Below are positions 47,405-56,350 of a DNA stretch of 64,000 nucleotides, piece after piece. The position numbers were made by a program, and so were the translations under genes. Source of the stretch: Pollutimonas sp963712655 (GTDB taxonomy: Bacteria; Pseudomonadota; Gammaproteobacteria; Burkholderiales; Burkholderiaceae_B); assembly GCA_963712655.1 (NCBI GenBank), contig CAVQIT010000008.1, positions 682,001-746,000 on the forward strand. The letters are read 5' to 3'. Under the pieces are notes generated by a model, which saw nothing but the letters and a program-made list of their open reading frames with translations, searched no databases and was not told the DNA's origin. The number at the start of each line of letters is the position of its first letter. Position 1 is the first letter of the stretch.

Positions 47405-49857
47405 ATGTCAGATCAAACCATGAATGCCGCCGTTGCCGGATACGGCGCCGACTCCATCAAAATGCTCAAGGGCCTCGAAGCAGTTCGCAAGCGCCCGGGC
47501 ATGTACATTGGGGACACCTCCGACGGAACCGGCCTTCATCACATGGTTTTCGAGGTGGTGGATAACGCCATCGACGAGGCGCTGGCGGGTCATTGCGATG
47601 ACATCGTGGTAACCATCCATGCCGACAACAGCATTTCGGTCAGCGATAACGGGCGCGGCATTCCAACCGATATCCACAAGGACGACGAATTCCACCGCAG
47701 CGCGGCCGAAATCGTCATGACCGAACTGCATGCGGGCGGCAAGTTCGACCACAACTCTTATAAAGTGTCCGGCGGATTGCACGGCGTGGGCGTATCTTGC
47801 GTGAACGCGCTGTCCGACTGGCTGCGCCTGAACATCGCGCGCAATGGCCAGATGTTCGAAATGGAATTCCGCCGCGGCGCGCGGCTAGAGCCGTTGAAGC
47901 TTGTCGGGGATACCGATAAAAAGGGCACGCGGGTACAGTTCCTGGCCGATGCCGAGATTTTCGAGAACATCGAATACCACTACGAAATCCTGGCCAAGCG
48001 CCTGCGCGAACTGTCGTTCCTGAATAACGGCGTCAAGATTCAGCTGATCGACGAGCGCAACGGCAAAGAGGAAAACTTCGCTTTCCTGGGCGGCGTCAAG
48101 GGTTTCGTCGAATACATCAACCGCGCGAAAACGGTCCTGCACGCCAACGTGTTTTCGGTAAGCACCGAATCCACCATAGGCGATACAACCGTGGGCGTGG
48201 ATGTCGCCATGCAATGGAACGACAGCTACACCGAAAGCGTCCTGTGCTTCACCAATAACATTCCCGCAGCGCGACGGCGGCTCCCATCTGACCGGCTTGC
48301 GCGCGGCCATGACGCGGGTGCTGAACAAATACATCGCCGATAACGAAATGGCCAAGAAGGCCAAGGTCGACACCACCGGCGACGATATGCGCGAAGGCCT
48401 GGCATGCGTATTATCGGTAAAAGTGCCCGAGCCCAAGTTCAGCAGCCAGACCAAAGACAAGCTGGTCTCCAGCGAAGTGCGCCCCGCCGTCGAAGAGGCC
48501 GTGGCGCGCACGCTGGAAACCTGGCTGCTTGAAAACCCCGCCGACGCCAAGGCCTTGTGCAACAAGATCATCGATGCCGCCCGGGCGCGCGATGCGGCCC
48601 GCAAGGCCCGCGAAATGACGCGCCGGAAAAGCGTCCTGGAAGGCGCCGGTTTGCCGGGCAAGCTGGCCGACTGCCAGGAAAAAGACCCCGCCTTGTGCGA
48701 AATCTACATCGTCGAGGGCGACTCCGCAGGAGGCTCGGCCAAGCAAGGGCGCGATCGCAAATTCCAGGCTATCCTGCCTTTGCGCGGCAAAGTGCTCAAC
48801 GTCGAAAAAGCGCGTTTCGATCGCCTGATCACCAGCGAGCAGATCGCCACGCTGATCACCGCGCTGGGCACCAGCATCGGGCCCGATTTCAACATCGACA
48901 AGCTGCGCTATCACCGCATCATCATCATGACCGATGCCGATGTCGATGGCGCGCACATCCGCACCCTGCTGCTGACCTTGCTGTATCGCCAGATGCCCGA
49001 ATTGGTCGATCGCGGCCATATATACATTGCCCAGCCGCCGCTCTACAAGGTCAAGCTTGGCCGCGAAGAGCGCTACTTGAAAGACGATGCGGAAGAGGCG
49101 CAGTTCATGCTGCAGGTCGCCCTGAAAGACGCCGCGCTGACACCCAAGGATGGCGCCGCGCCGATCACCGGCGATGCATTGGCCGAGCTGGCCCGCCAGT
49201 ACATCATGGCCGATGGCGTTATTACCCGCCTGACGCGTCACGTCGATGATGCCGTCCCTGTCGGCCATGGCCGAAGGCGTGGAAATCAACCTGGACGACG
49301 CCGAGCAGGCCGCGGCCTCCGCCAAGCGCTTGTTCGCGGCCATCGACGATCCCTCTGTTCCCAACGGCGTCACCGTTACCGTCGACGAGAACGAAGAGGG
49401 CGATACCTGGCGCCTTATCGTGCATCGCATGCATCACGGCAATGTGCGCGTCAGCGTCTTCGATCGCGCTTTCGTGCGTGGCGCCGATTACGCCATCTTG
49501 TCCAAGGCCGCCAAAACCTTCCTGGGCTTGATGGGCGTAGGCGCCATGGTGGCCCGCGGCGAGGGCGAGAGGCGGCGCGAGAAGTATATTTCCGATTTCC
49601 GCGAGGCCATGCAATGGCTGCGCGGCGAGGCCGACCGCGCCATCACCAAGCAACGCTACAAGGGCTTGGGCGAGATGAATCCCAGCCAGCTATGGGAAAC
49701 CACCATGGATCCCAAAGTGCGCCGTCTATTGCGCGTGCATGTCGAAGACGCCATCATGGCCGACGAAGTGTTCACCACCTTGATGGGCGACAACGTCGAG
49801 CCGCGCCGCGCGTTCATTGAAGAGCATGCGCTGCAGGCGGGGAATATCGATGTTTGA
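47405..49857 (+). CDS. gyrB: DNA gyrase subunit B (two single-base insertions)
   Basis: ATPase subunit of DNA gyrase. The N-terminal GHKL domain (RKRPGMYIGDT, DNAIDEALAGHC, DNGRGIP, GGLHGVGVSCVNALS) is followed by the transducer. The TOPRIM domain (EIYIVEGDSAGGSAKQGRDR, DADVDGAHIRTLL) and C-terminal part (RYKGLGEMNPSQLWETTMDP) end in AGNIDV. The frame changes near 48266, where an extra C breaks NIPQRDGGSHLTG, and near 49250, where an extra base breaks VDDAALSAMAEGVEIN. Removing both gives 816 residues, the normal size. Order dnaA-dnaN-gyrB is canonical. Sequence error is favoured over loss of function. Confidence 0.93.
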
Positions 49858-49943
49858 TGAACACCTTGGTTTTTGCAAAAGCTGAGCGTGCCGCAGGATC
49901 CCATGGAGACTTAGATTTTTCCCATGTGATTTAGACGTTACAG

Positions 49944-49972
49944 AAGGGGCTGCCATGAGGCGGCCCCTTTTT
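49944..49972 (+). terminator. Rho-independent terminator after gyrB
   Basis: AAGGGGCTGCC and GGCGGCCCCTT form an 11-bp stem with one mismatch around ATGA, followed by five T. It lies 86 nt past the gyrB stop. Confidence 0.85.
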
Positions 49973-50071
49973 CTTGACCAAGTATATCGCCTCGACAAAG
50001 TCCGCTCATGTCGATTTCTTGGTTTTAACCTCACTAGGCTGCCAAGCACTATTGAATGTAGATTGTGCTCA

Positions 50072-50099
50072 GACTATAATCTGACCTGAATAGTCAGAT
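50072..50099. promoter_or_regulatory. Nested palindromic operator over the toxin-antitoxin promoter
   Basis: Two nested inverted repeats, GACTAT/ATAGTC (50072-50095) and ATCTGAC/GTCAGAT (50079-50099), overlap a TATAAT -10-like box at 50075-50080, 12 nt before the antitoxin start. This suits the conditional cooperativity of antitoxin autorepression. Confidence 0.6.
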
Positions 50100-50111
50100 T
50101 TGGAGGCGCGA

Positions 50112-50360
50112 ATGCATAGCTGGCAAATACAGGAAGCAAAGGCCCGGATGTCCGAGCTCATCAAGCGCGCACAGGAGCAGCCGCAAGACATTACTTTGCA
50201 CGGCAAGTCTGTAGCGGTGGTTATTTCGCGCGCGGCATTCGATCGCCTCTCTCGGGCGGAAGGCTCCCTTGTGGACTTCATGCGTCGTTCGCCGTTGTAC
50301 GGTGTCGACGACGTGGAGCTGGAGCGGAACAAGAGTCTCACACGCGAGGTTGCGCTTTGA
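50112..50360 (+). CDS. Type II antitoxin, Phd/YefM family
   Basis: A 82-residue antitoxin. The start at 50112 (MHSWQIQEAKARMSELIKRA) is 8 nt after GGAGG; a TTG 12 nt earlier lies in the ribosome site itself. The N-terminal Phd-type DNA-binding fold has WQIQEAKARMSELI and the VTLHGK-like ITLHGKSVAVVISRAAFDRL strand. The C-terminal tail (SLVDFMRRSPLYGVDDVELE) is the expected toxin-wrapping segment. It overlaps the toxin gene by 4 nt. Confidence 0.9.
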   Translation: MHSWQIQEAKARMSELIKRAQEQPQDITLHGKSVAVVISRAAFDRLSRAEGSLVDFMRRSPLYGVDDVELERNKSLTREVAL

Positions 50361-50779
50361 GCTATCTCGTCGACACCAATGTACTCTCGGAGCTGCGGCG
50401 CAAAATCCCAAACTCGGGCGTGCTTCAATGGTTCGAAGATAGGCCCGCCTCAACGCTCTTTTTAAGTGTGTTAACGCTAGGCGAGATCCGCAAAGGCATT
50501 CAAGCTATTTCGGAGATCGATCGACGCCAGGTGCTGGTAGATTGGCTAGAGACTGAACTCACCGCTTTTTTCACAGGACGCATTCTGGCTGTGGATGTCG
50601 CAGTGGCTGATCGGTGGGGTCGCTTGGTGGCTGGGGCAGGTCGGCCACTGCCTGCAATAGATAGCCTGCTGGCGGCAACGGCCCTTGAACACGACTTGGT
50701 GCTCGTCACCCGCAATACCAAAGACTTCGAGAGCCTGGGCGTTTCGCTCATCAATCCCTGGAATACCAGCCTGAGCTAA
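50357..50779 (+). CDS. PIN-domain toxin (VapC/FitB type)
   Basis: A 140-residue PIN ribonuclease, toxic partner of the upstream antitoxin. Translation starts at TTG (50357), overlapping the antitoxin stop in TTGA. The conserved acidic residues are visible: D6 in SYLVDTNVLSELRR, E in TLGEIRKGIQ (about 45), an aspartate in LPAIDSLLAATALEHDL (about 98) and one in TRNTKDFE (about 116). VapC toxins cut tRNA or rRNA. The Phd-type antitoxin paired with a PIN toxin is a common hybrid. Chromosomal location directly behind gyrB suggests stable vertical carriage or insertion next to a housekeeping terminator. Confidence 0.92.
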   Translation: MSYLVDTNVLSELRRKIPNSGVLQWFEDRPASTLFLSVLTLGEIRKGIQAISEIDRRQVLVDWLETELTAFFTGRILAVDVAVADRWGRLVAGAGRPLPAIDSLLAATALEHDLVLVTRNTKDFESLGVSLINPWNTSLS

Positions 50780-50923
50780 TGGAAGCAGCTCGCGATATGC
50801 CCTGAGCATACTTCAACATTTGAAGTGAAGATTGTTCCAAGTCCCCCTGAAAATATTCATCCGGGGTGAGCGCTCTGCCGGCCCAGGACAGATCCGCTGG
50901 AAGAGTCATGGAAAGGTTCCAGG

Positions 50924-52102
50924 TCAAAGAATCCCGGTTTCGGGAAAGGGCTCGTTATTCTCGACTCGCTCATAGCCAAGGCGTGAAAGGTCGATAGTCT
51001 CGTATCGGCCATCAATGATGAGTTCGGCAATACCCCGCCCGGCGGCGGGGGCGTGCATCATTCCGTGTCCGGAGAAGCCTGCAACGGTATAAAGATTGGG
51101 CAGTCGGGAGTTCCACGCGCCAATGATGGCGTTACCGTCCAGCTCGTTCACTTCATACAGGCCCGACCAGGTGCGATGGCACTTCGCCGCCTCAAAAGCG
51201 GGGAACCGGTGCGCAACGGCGGGCCATACGACACGCTCGAAATAATCATGATCGACATCGAAGTTATACCCGCGGGCGGCGTCGCCATCCACGAGTCCGC
51301 CCGAATAACCTCGCCCCTCGGACCTGAATGCCAGGCGGGACAGATCTTTTACGTAGGGAAGATGGCCGACGTGGCTGCCCGGCGTGAAATAGTGTTCAAA
51401 CCGCCGTACCGGTGAAATGGGTAGATACATGCCGAACATTTGAGCCACTTGCGCCGACCATGCGCCGGCGGCGTTGACGAATGATTCCGCTGCCAGCTCT
51501 TCACCGTTGTCCAGGCTGACCGAAATGGCTTTGGCCGCGTCCGATCGCGCAGCGACCACTCGCCCGGATACGTATGTCGCACCGAGCTCGACAGCTTTAC
51601 GGCGAAACCCCCACAACAGTCCATTCGGGTCGCACCATCCATCGTGCGGCGTATGGGCACCTACGCCTAAGTCGCCTACATACATGGCAGGGAACCGATT
51701 TTTCAGTTCGGCAGGAGACAGAAGATCGACCGTACATCCCCGCGCCTGCTGGAACAGGGCATTTCGTTCCAGCTGAGAGGTATGTTCCGGGGGGACAATG
51801 AACAGGTATCCGCCCTCTACCCATTCGACGTGGGCCGGGCGGCCCGCCGTGGACATTGCCTCATCGAAACCCCTGATGAAATCAATGCCGAAGAGCGACA
51901 TCGCTATATTTTCTTCCCCGGTGAACTGTACGCGGCAGCCACCGGAAGAACGCATGGCGGAGGCAAATTCGTACGTTGAATCCGGCTCGATGACGCATAC
52001 TGAAAGATGCGGCTCTTTCTTGAGCAGGAAGTACGCGGCGGCGGTTCCAATGATGCCCCCTCCGATGATGGCGACATCATAGTTTCTCTTTTCAATATTC
52101 AT
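50924..52102 (-). CDS. FAD-dependent amine/amino-acid oxidoreductase (DAO family)
   Basis: DAO-type flavoenzyme of 392 residues. The start MNIEKRNYDVAIIGGGIIGT gives the ADP-binding motif GGGIIG at about 13-18; 17 upstream codons were discarded. The SSGGCRVQFTGEENIAMSLF segment, LVDGDAARGYNFDVDHDYFE and the C-terminal VAGFSGHGMMHAPAAGRGIAELI flavin-binding stretch are typical of sarcosine/glycine/D-amino-acid or opine oxidases. It may oxidise the amine released by the neighbouring M20 amidohydrolase. The 244-nt gap on its upstream side shows no gene. Confidence 0.87.
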   Translation of the reverse strand: MNIEKRNYDVAIIGGGIIGTAAAYFLLKKEPHLSVCVIEPDSTYEFASAMRSSGGCRVQFTGEENIAMSLFGIDFIRGFDEAMSTAGRPAHVEWVEGGYLFIVPPEHTSQLERNALFQQARGCTVDLLSPAELKNRFPAMYVGDLGVGAHTPHDGWCDPNGLLWGFRRKAVELGATYVSGRVVAARSDAAKAISVSLDNGEELAAESFVNAAGAWSAQVAQMFGMYLPISPVRRFEHYFTPGSHVGHLPYVKDLSRLAFRSEGRGYSGGLVDGDAARGYNFDVDHDYFERVVWPAVAHRFPAFEAAKCHRTWSGLYEVNELDGNAIIGAWNSRLPNLYTVAGFSGHGMMHAPAAGRGIAELIIDGRYETIDLSRLGYERVENNEPFPETGIL

Positions 52103-52346
52103 GGCTCTGAGGAAGGGAACAGGATGGAATAATAATATCCTTTCTTGGGCCATCCTCGTGAACGAACACAGTCAACACCGGGCCGAATAGTTCAGTCCAT
52201 CGGGGGCCTGCATCTCAGGGAGGCCCCAAACTTCCGCCCGCTAACGTTTACTCTCAGGGGGAGCTTATGGTTCCACCTGAGAGCCCATGAGTGTTCGCCG
52301 CATGGCGACACCATTGCGTTTCGATGTCGTGGCCGAGTAACGCTTG

Positions 52347-53543
52347 CTAACTGGCCAGCCAGCGCTTGGCCAGCTCGACCCAGTACGTGCCGCCGATGGG
52401 GATCAGTTCGTCATTGAAATCGTAGCTGGCGTTATGCACCAGGCATGGGCCGTCCCCGTGGCCCGGCAGGCGATGGTCGCCTTGCCCGGCGCCTATGCGT
52501 ATGTAGCAGCCCGGTTTTTCCTTGAGCATGAAAGAGAAATCCTCGCTGCCCATGGTTGGCGTCAGCACCGGATCGACGTTCTCTTTGCCGAAGACATCCT
52601 GCAATACGCTTACGGAAAACGCGGTTTCGGCGGGATGGTTGACCACGGGCGGACACTGACGGTTGAAGGTGAAATCGACCTGGCAATTGAATGCGGCGCA
52701 GATCGAATGCGTCAGTTCGCCTATGCGCTTTTCTATCATGTCCAGCGCAGCCTCGGAGAAGGTTCGCACCGTGCCACGCAGTTCGGCGGTTTCAGGAATG
52801 ACGTTGTCGGCCGAACCTGCATGCAGCTGGGTCAGGCTTAATACCGCGGCGGGATCGAGCGGATTGTGATTGCGCGAGATGATGCTTTGCAAGCCCAGGC
52901 CCAATTGCAGCGCCGGCATGAGAGGATCGACACCCATGTGGGGGCGCGCCGCATGCGCGCCCACGCCCGTGATGACGATTCTGAACGTATTGCTCGAGGC
53001 CATGGCCGGCCCTTGCGCTACACCGAAAGAACCCACCGGCATGCCGGGCGTGTTGTGCATGCCGAACACGGCCTGCATCGGGAACAGCGTGAATAGGCCG
53101 TCATCGATCATTTTCTTGGCGCCGGCGCCGCCCTCTTCGGCCGGTTGAAAGATAACGTAGACGGTGCCGTCGAAATCGCGGTTCTGGGCCAGGTGCTGGG
53201 CCGCCGCCAGCAGCATGGCGGTATGGCCGTCATGGCCACAGGCATGCATTTTTCCGGGGTGGGTGCTGGCATGTTCAAAGGTGTTGAGTTCCTGCATGGG
53301 CAGGGCATCCATGTCGGCGCGCAGGCCGATGGAGCGGCCGTTCTGCTTCTTGCCCGTAATCGTTCCGACCACACCGGTCTTGCCCAGCCCGCGATGGACC
53401 TCGATGCCCCAGGCCTCAAGCTTTTGCGCGACGATATCGGCGGTTCGGTTTTCTTCGTAGGCGATTTCGGGATGGGCGTGCAGGTCGCGGCGCACCGCGC
53501 GAATTTCGGCCTGCGACACAACGATGGATTCGATTAATTTCAT
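52347..53543 (-). CDS. M20-family amidohydrolase (hippurate/N-acyl amino acid hydrolase type), copy 1
   Basis: Dizinc amidohydrolase of 398 residues. The start MKLIESIVVSQAEIRAVRRD at 53543 was chosen; the frame continues 48 codons upstream through the promoter. Motifs are HAHPEIAYEE, GLRADMDALPMQE, the metal site ACGHDGHTAMLLAAA and IFQPAEEGGAGAK (catalytic glutamate). A dimerisation domain lies at about 190-310, then PTMGSEDFSFMLKEKPG. The family splits N-acylated amino acids (hippurate, IAA-amino acids) or dipeptides. It is divergent from the ABC binding-protein gene at 53777. A near-identical second copy begins at 63586 in opposite orientation. Confidence 0.92.
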   Translation of the reverse strand: MKLIESIVVSQAEIRAVRRDLHAHPEIAYEENRTADIVAQKLEAWGIEVHRGLGKTGVVGTITGKKQNGRSIGLRADMDALPMQELNTFEHASTHPGKMHACGHDGHTAMLLAAAQHLAQNRDFDGTVYVIFQPAEEGGAGAKKMIDDGLFTLFPMQAVFGMHNTPGMPVGSFGVAQGPAMASSNTFRIVITGVGAHAARPHMGVDPLMPALQLGLGLQSIISRNHNPLDPAAVLSLTQLHAGSADNVIPETAELRGTVRTFSEAALDMIEKRIGELTHSICAAFNCQVDFTFNRQCPPVVNHPAETAFSVSVLQDVFGKENVDPVLTPTMGSEDFSFMLKEKPGCYIRIGAGQGDHRLPGHGDGPCLVHNASYDFNDELIPIGGTYWVELAKRWLAS

Positions 53544-53642
53544 GGTACCGGGGATCCTGTGGAAGGGAAGGAATGCGTTGCCGTAGCGTATCATTAAATC
53601 GATGAACCGCCGGGGCTTTCCAGTGCCTTTCAGCAAGGCGAC

Positions 53643-53684
53643 AGCCCAGTGCATCAAGGGTGATTTAGCTTGATGCACTGGGCT
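53643..53684. repeat. 16-bp perfect inverted repeat in the M20/binding-protein divergent region
   Basis: AGCCCAGTGCATCAAG (53643-53658) and CTTGATGCACTGGGCT (53669-53684) are exact complements with a 10-nt spacer. The position midway between divergent genes suits an operator or cruciform. The second copy of this region (63386-63540) has only one degraded arm. Confidence 0.6.
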
Positions 53685-53747
53685 CATGTCATGTAGTATG
53701 CAGCGTCTTCCGGCTCCGGCTGGACCGATCTGTTTTTATTGCATCGG

Positions 53748-53971
53748 ATAACTAATTTTTATAGGGCTGCGAGATCATGCGGTTAATACGAAAAACAATT
53801 CTGCTGTCGGCAATGGCGTTAAGTTTCCTGGGCTGCTCGGGCTTGGCGCAAGCGCGCGACCTGACCATCGGGCTCAGCACCGACCTTACGTCCATGGATC
53901 CGCAGTTCCATAACCTGACGTCCAACAAGCAGTTGTCCCTGACCCTTTTCGATCCGCTCGTGCGCACGGAT
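53748..53971. repeat. 224-bp inverted repeat, left arm
   Basis: This segment (29 nt of upstream sequence plus the first 65 codons of the binding-protein gene) is identical base for base to the complement of 63162-63385. Similarity continues outside it at a lower level. Confidence 0.92.
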
Positions 53972-55360
53972 GCGAATTCCAATCCGTTTCCCGCCCTGGC
54001 CGAGTCCTGGACTGTCGACGGCAACGTCTGGCTGTTCAAGCTGCGCCCCAATCTCAAGTTTTCCGACGGCTCTCCCTTGACGGCCGACGATGTGGTCTTC
54101 ACATATAACCGCGTCGCCAAAGTACCCAACAGCCCGTCGTCGTTTTCCATGTTCCTGAGCACGGTGGGCCAAGCTGAAGCCGTCGATCCGCGGACCGTGA
54201 AAATCACCACGAAGGGCCCGTCGCCGGTGTTGCTGGCCAATTTGGCGCAATTGCCCATCATGTCCCGGAAAAGCGCCTCGGGTCCGGTCCCTGAAGGGAA
54301 AACAACCGTCGAACTCAATCGCGGCGAAGGCCTGGTGGGCAGCGGCCCCTACAAGTTTGTCTCCTGGAAGCGCGGCGCCGAGATCGTCTTCGGGCGCAAT
54401 GACTATTATTGGGGTAAAAAACCTGACTGGGACAAGGTCATTTATCGCCCCATCACCAACCCGGCCGCGCGCGTCGCGGCCTTGTTGGCGGGCGATGTCG
54501 ATGTAATCGAAAACCCTCCCACCGACGACCTGGCCAGGCTCAAGCAAAACAAGGACTTGACCGTTCAGGAAATTCCTTCGGTTCGCATGATTTTCCTGAC
54601 CTTGAATATGTCGAAGGAAGTCCCGCCCGGCATCACGGGTACCGATGGCAAGAATCCGCTGCTGGATCAACGGGTGCGCAAAGCCTTGTCGCTGGCGCTG
54701 GACCGCAAGGCCATCGTCGACCGCATCATGGGCGGAGCCGCGCAGCCGGCCGGCGATTTGCTGCCTTACCCTTCGTTCGGCACCTCCAAGGAACTTTCGG
54801 TGGCGCCGGCCGCCGATGTGGCCCAGGCAAAGAAACTGCTGGCCGAAGCAGGCTACCCCAAAGGGTTTGGCATATCGCTGGGCTCGCCGGCCGGCCGCTA
54901 CATCAATGATAAAAACGTTGCGCAGTCAGTCGCCGCCATGTGGGCGCGGGTCGGCGTCAAGACCGACGTGCAAACAATGGCGCCGCCGGTATTTTTCAGC
55001 AAGCTTCCGACATATGCTTTCAGCTCTTATTTAAGCGGCTGGGCTCCGTCCACCGGCGAAATGCTCAATCCCTTGAACTCGCTGCTGGTGACCCAGAACT
55101 CGAAGCTGGGTCTCGGAACCCAGAACTTTGGACATTACTCCAATCCCGAGGTCGATAAATTAGTGGGCCAGGCCGCGCAAACGCTGGATGACCCCGCGCG
55201 CTCCAAACTATTGCAGGAAGCGGCCAAAATCGGCATGGGCGATTACGGGATAGTGCCGCTGCATTTCGAGCTGTCCGTCTGGGCCATGAAAAAAGGCATC
55301 CAATATGCCGGGCGCTCCAATCAGATGACATTGGCCCAAGACATCACTTTAGCGAAATAA
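53777..55360 (+). CDS. Dipeptide/oligopeptide-type ABC transporter substrate-binding protein, copy 1
   Basis: Cluster C (SBP_bac_5) binding protein of 527 residues. The signal peptide MRLIRKTILLSAMALSFLGC leads to AQAR at about 24-27; the cysteine at 20 is not in a good lipobox. The mature protein contains LTIGLSTDLTSMDPQFHNLT, SWTVDGNVWLFKLRPNLKF, SDGSPLTADDVVFTYNR, VIYRPITNPAARVAALLAGD and VIENPPTDDLARLKQN, all usual in DppA/GsiB relatives. It is the first gene of a five-gene transporter operon. A paralogue of the same length with the same first 65 residues is at 61773-63356. Confidence 0.94.
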   Translation: MRLIRKTILLSAMALSFLGCSGLAQARDLTIGLSTDLTSMDPQFHNLTSNKQLSLTLFDPLVRTDANSNPFPALAESWTVDGNVWLFKLRPNLKFSDGSPLTADDVVFTYNRVAKVPNSPSSFSMFLSTVGQAEAVDPRTVKITTKGPSPVLLANLAQLPIMSRKSASGPVPEGKTTVELNRGEGLVGSGPYKFVSWKRGAEIVFGRNDYYWGKKPDWDKVIYRPITNPAARVAALLAGDVDVIENPPTDDLARLKQNKDLTVQEIPSVRMIFLTLNMSKEVPPGITGTDGKNPLLDQRVRKALSLALDRKAIVDRIMGGAAQPAGDLLPYPSFGTSKELSVAPAADVAQAKKLLAEAGYPKGFGISLGSPAGRYINDKNVAQSVAAMWARVGVKTDVQTMAPPVFFSKLPTYAFSSYLSGWAPSTGEMLNPLNSLLVTQNSKLGLGTQNFGHYSNPEVDKLVGQAAQTLDDPARSKLLQEAAKIGMGDYGIVPLHFELSVWAMKKGIQYAGRSNQMTLAQDITLAK

Positions 55361-55375
55361 GGGGCGGTTCCAGAA

Positions 55376-56350
55376 ATGCTTTCAGCAATCATCCGCCGTC
55401 TGCTGCAGACCGTCCTGGTTGTCCTGGTGATGTCGGCGTTGGTGTTTACAGGGCTTTATCTGGTCGGAGATCCGGTACAGATGCTGGCAAGCCCCGAGGC
55501 GACCGACATCGAGCGGGAATTGATCCGGCAGTCCCTGGGCTTGAATCTGCCCTTGTGGCAGCAGTATTTCGTATTTCTCAATAAGGCGATGCACCTCGAT
55601 CTTGGCAACAGCTTCCTGACAGGCGAACCCGCCATGAAGCTGATACTCGAGCGCATGCCCGCTACGCTCGAGCTTGCCACGTTCGCCATGTTCATGTCGG
55701 TACTGATAGGCGTGCCTTTGGGAATCATTGCCGGCTTGAAGCCCGAAAGCCTGAAGGCGCGGTCCATCATGACCAGTTCCATCCTGGGCTTTTCCTTGCC
55801 GAATTTCTGGGTCGGAATGATGCTTATCATGCTGTTTTCGGTGGGCCTGGGCTGGGTTCCCGCGGGCGGGCGCGGGCCTGTGGTGGCGTTCGGTCCGATT
55901 TCGCTCAGCATCGTGACCTGGGCAGGCTTGAAAAGCCTGCTTCTGCCGGCGGCAACCATAGCGGTGGCCAAGTGCGCATTGATCATTCGGGTCACGCGCG
56001 CCGCTACCCGCGAGTGCCTGCCGCTGGACTACATCAAGTTCGCCCGTGCCAAGGGATTGGCCGAAAAGCGGGTGCTGGGTGTGCATTTATTAAAAAACAT
56101 CATGATTCCCATCATTACTATCGGCGGGCTTGAATATGGCCAAGTGTTTGCTTTCGCGGTCGTTACTGAAACGGTATTTTCCTGGCCGGGCATGGGAAAG
56201 CTGCTGATCGATTCGATCATCACGCTGGACCGTCCCGTGGTGGTGGCCTATTTGATGATGGCGGTTGTTTTCCTGGCGGTGTTGAACCTGATCGTCGACG
56301 TTGCCTACACCATCCTGGATCCGCGGGTACGTATGGGAGGCCAATCATGA
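55376..56350 (+). CDS. Peptide-type ABC transporter permease (DppB-like)
   Basis: Inner-membrane permease of 324 residues, BPD_transp_1 family. The N-terminal TM (IIRRLLQTVLVVLVMSALVF) is followed by the usual periplasmic segment with RQSLGLNLPLWQQY. Five more TM segments and the ATPase-coupling EAA loop follow (TRECLPLDYIKFARAKGLAE). It starts 15 nt after the binding-protein stop and overlaps the next permease by 4 nt. Confidence 0.94.
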   Translation: MLSAIIRRLLQTVLVVLVMSALVFTGLYLVGDPVQMLASPEATDIERELIRQSLGLNLPLWQQYFVFLNKAMHLDLGNSFLTGEPAMKLILERMPATLELATFAMFMSVLIGVPLGIIAGLKPESLKARSIMTSSILGFSLPNFWVGMMLIMLFSVGLGWVPAGGRGPVVAFGPISLSIVTWAGLKSLLLPAATIAVAKCALIIRVTRAATRECLPLDYIKFARAKGLAEKRVLGVHLLKNIMIPIITIGGLEYGQVFAFAVVTETVFSWPGMGKLLIDSIITLDRPVVVAYLMMAVVFLAVLNLIVDVAYTILDPRVRMGGQS

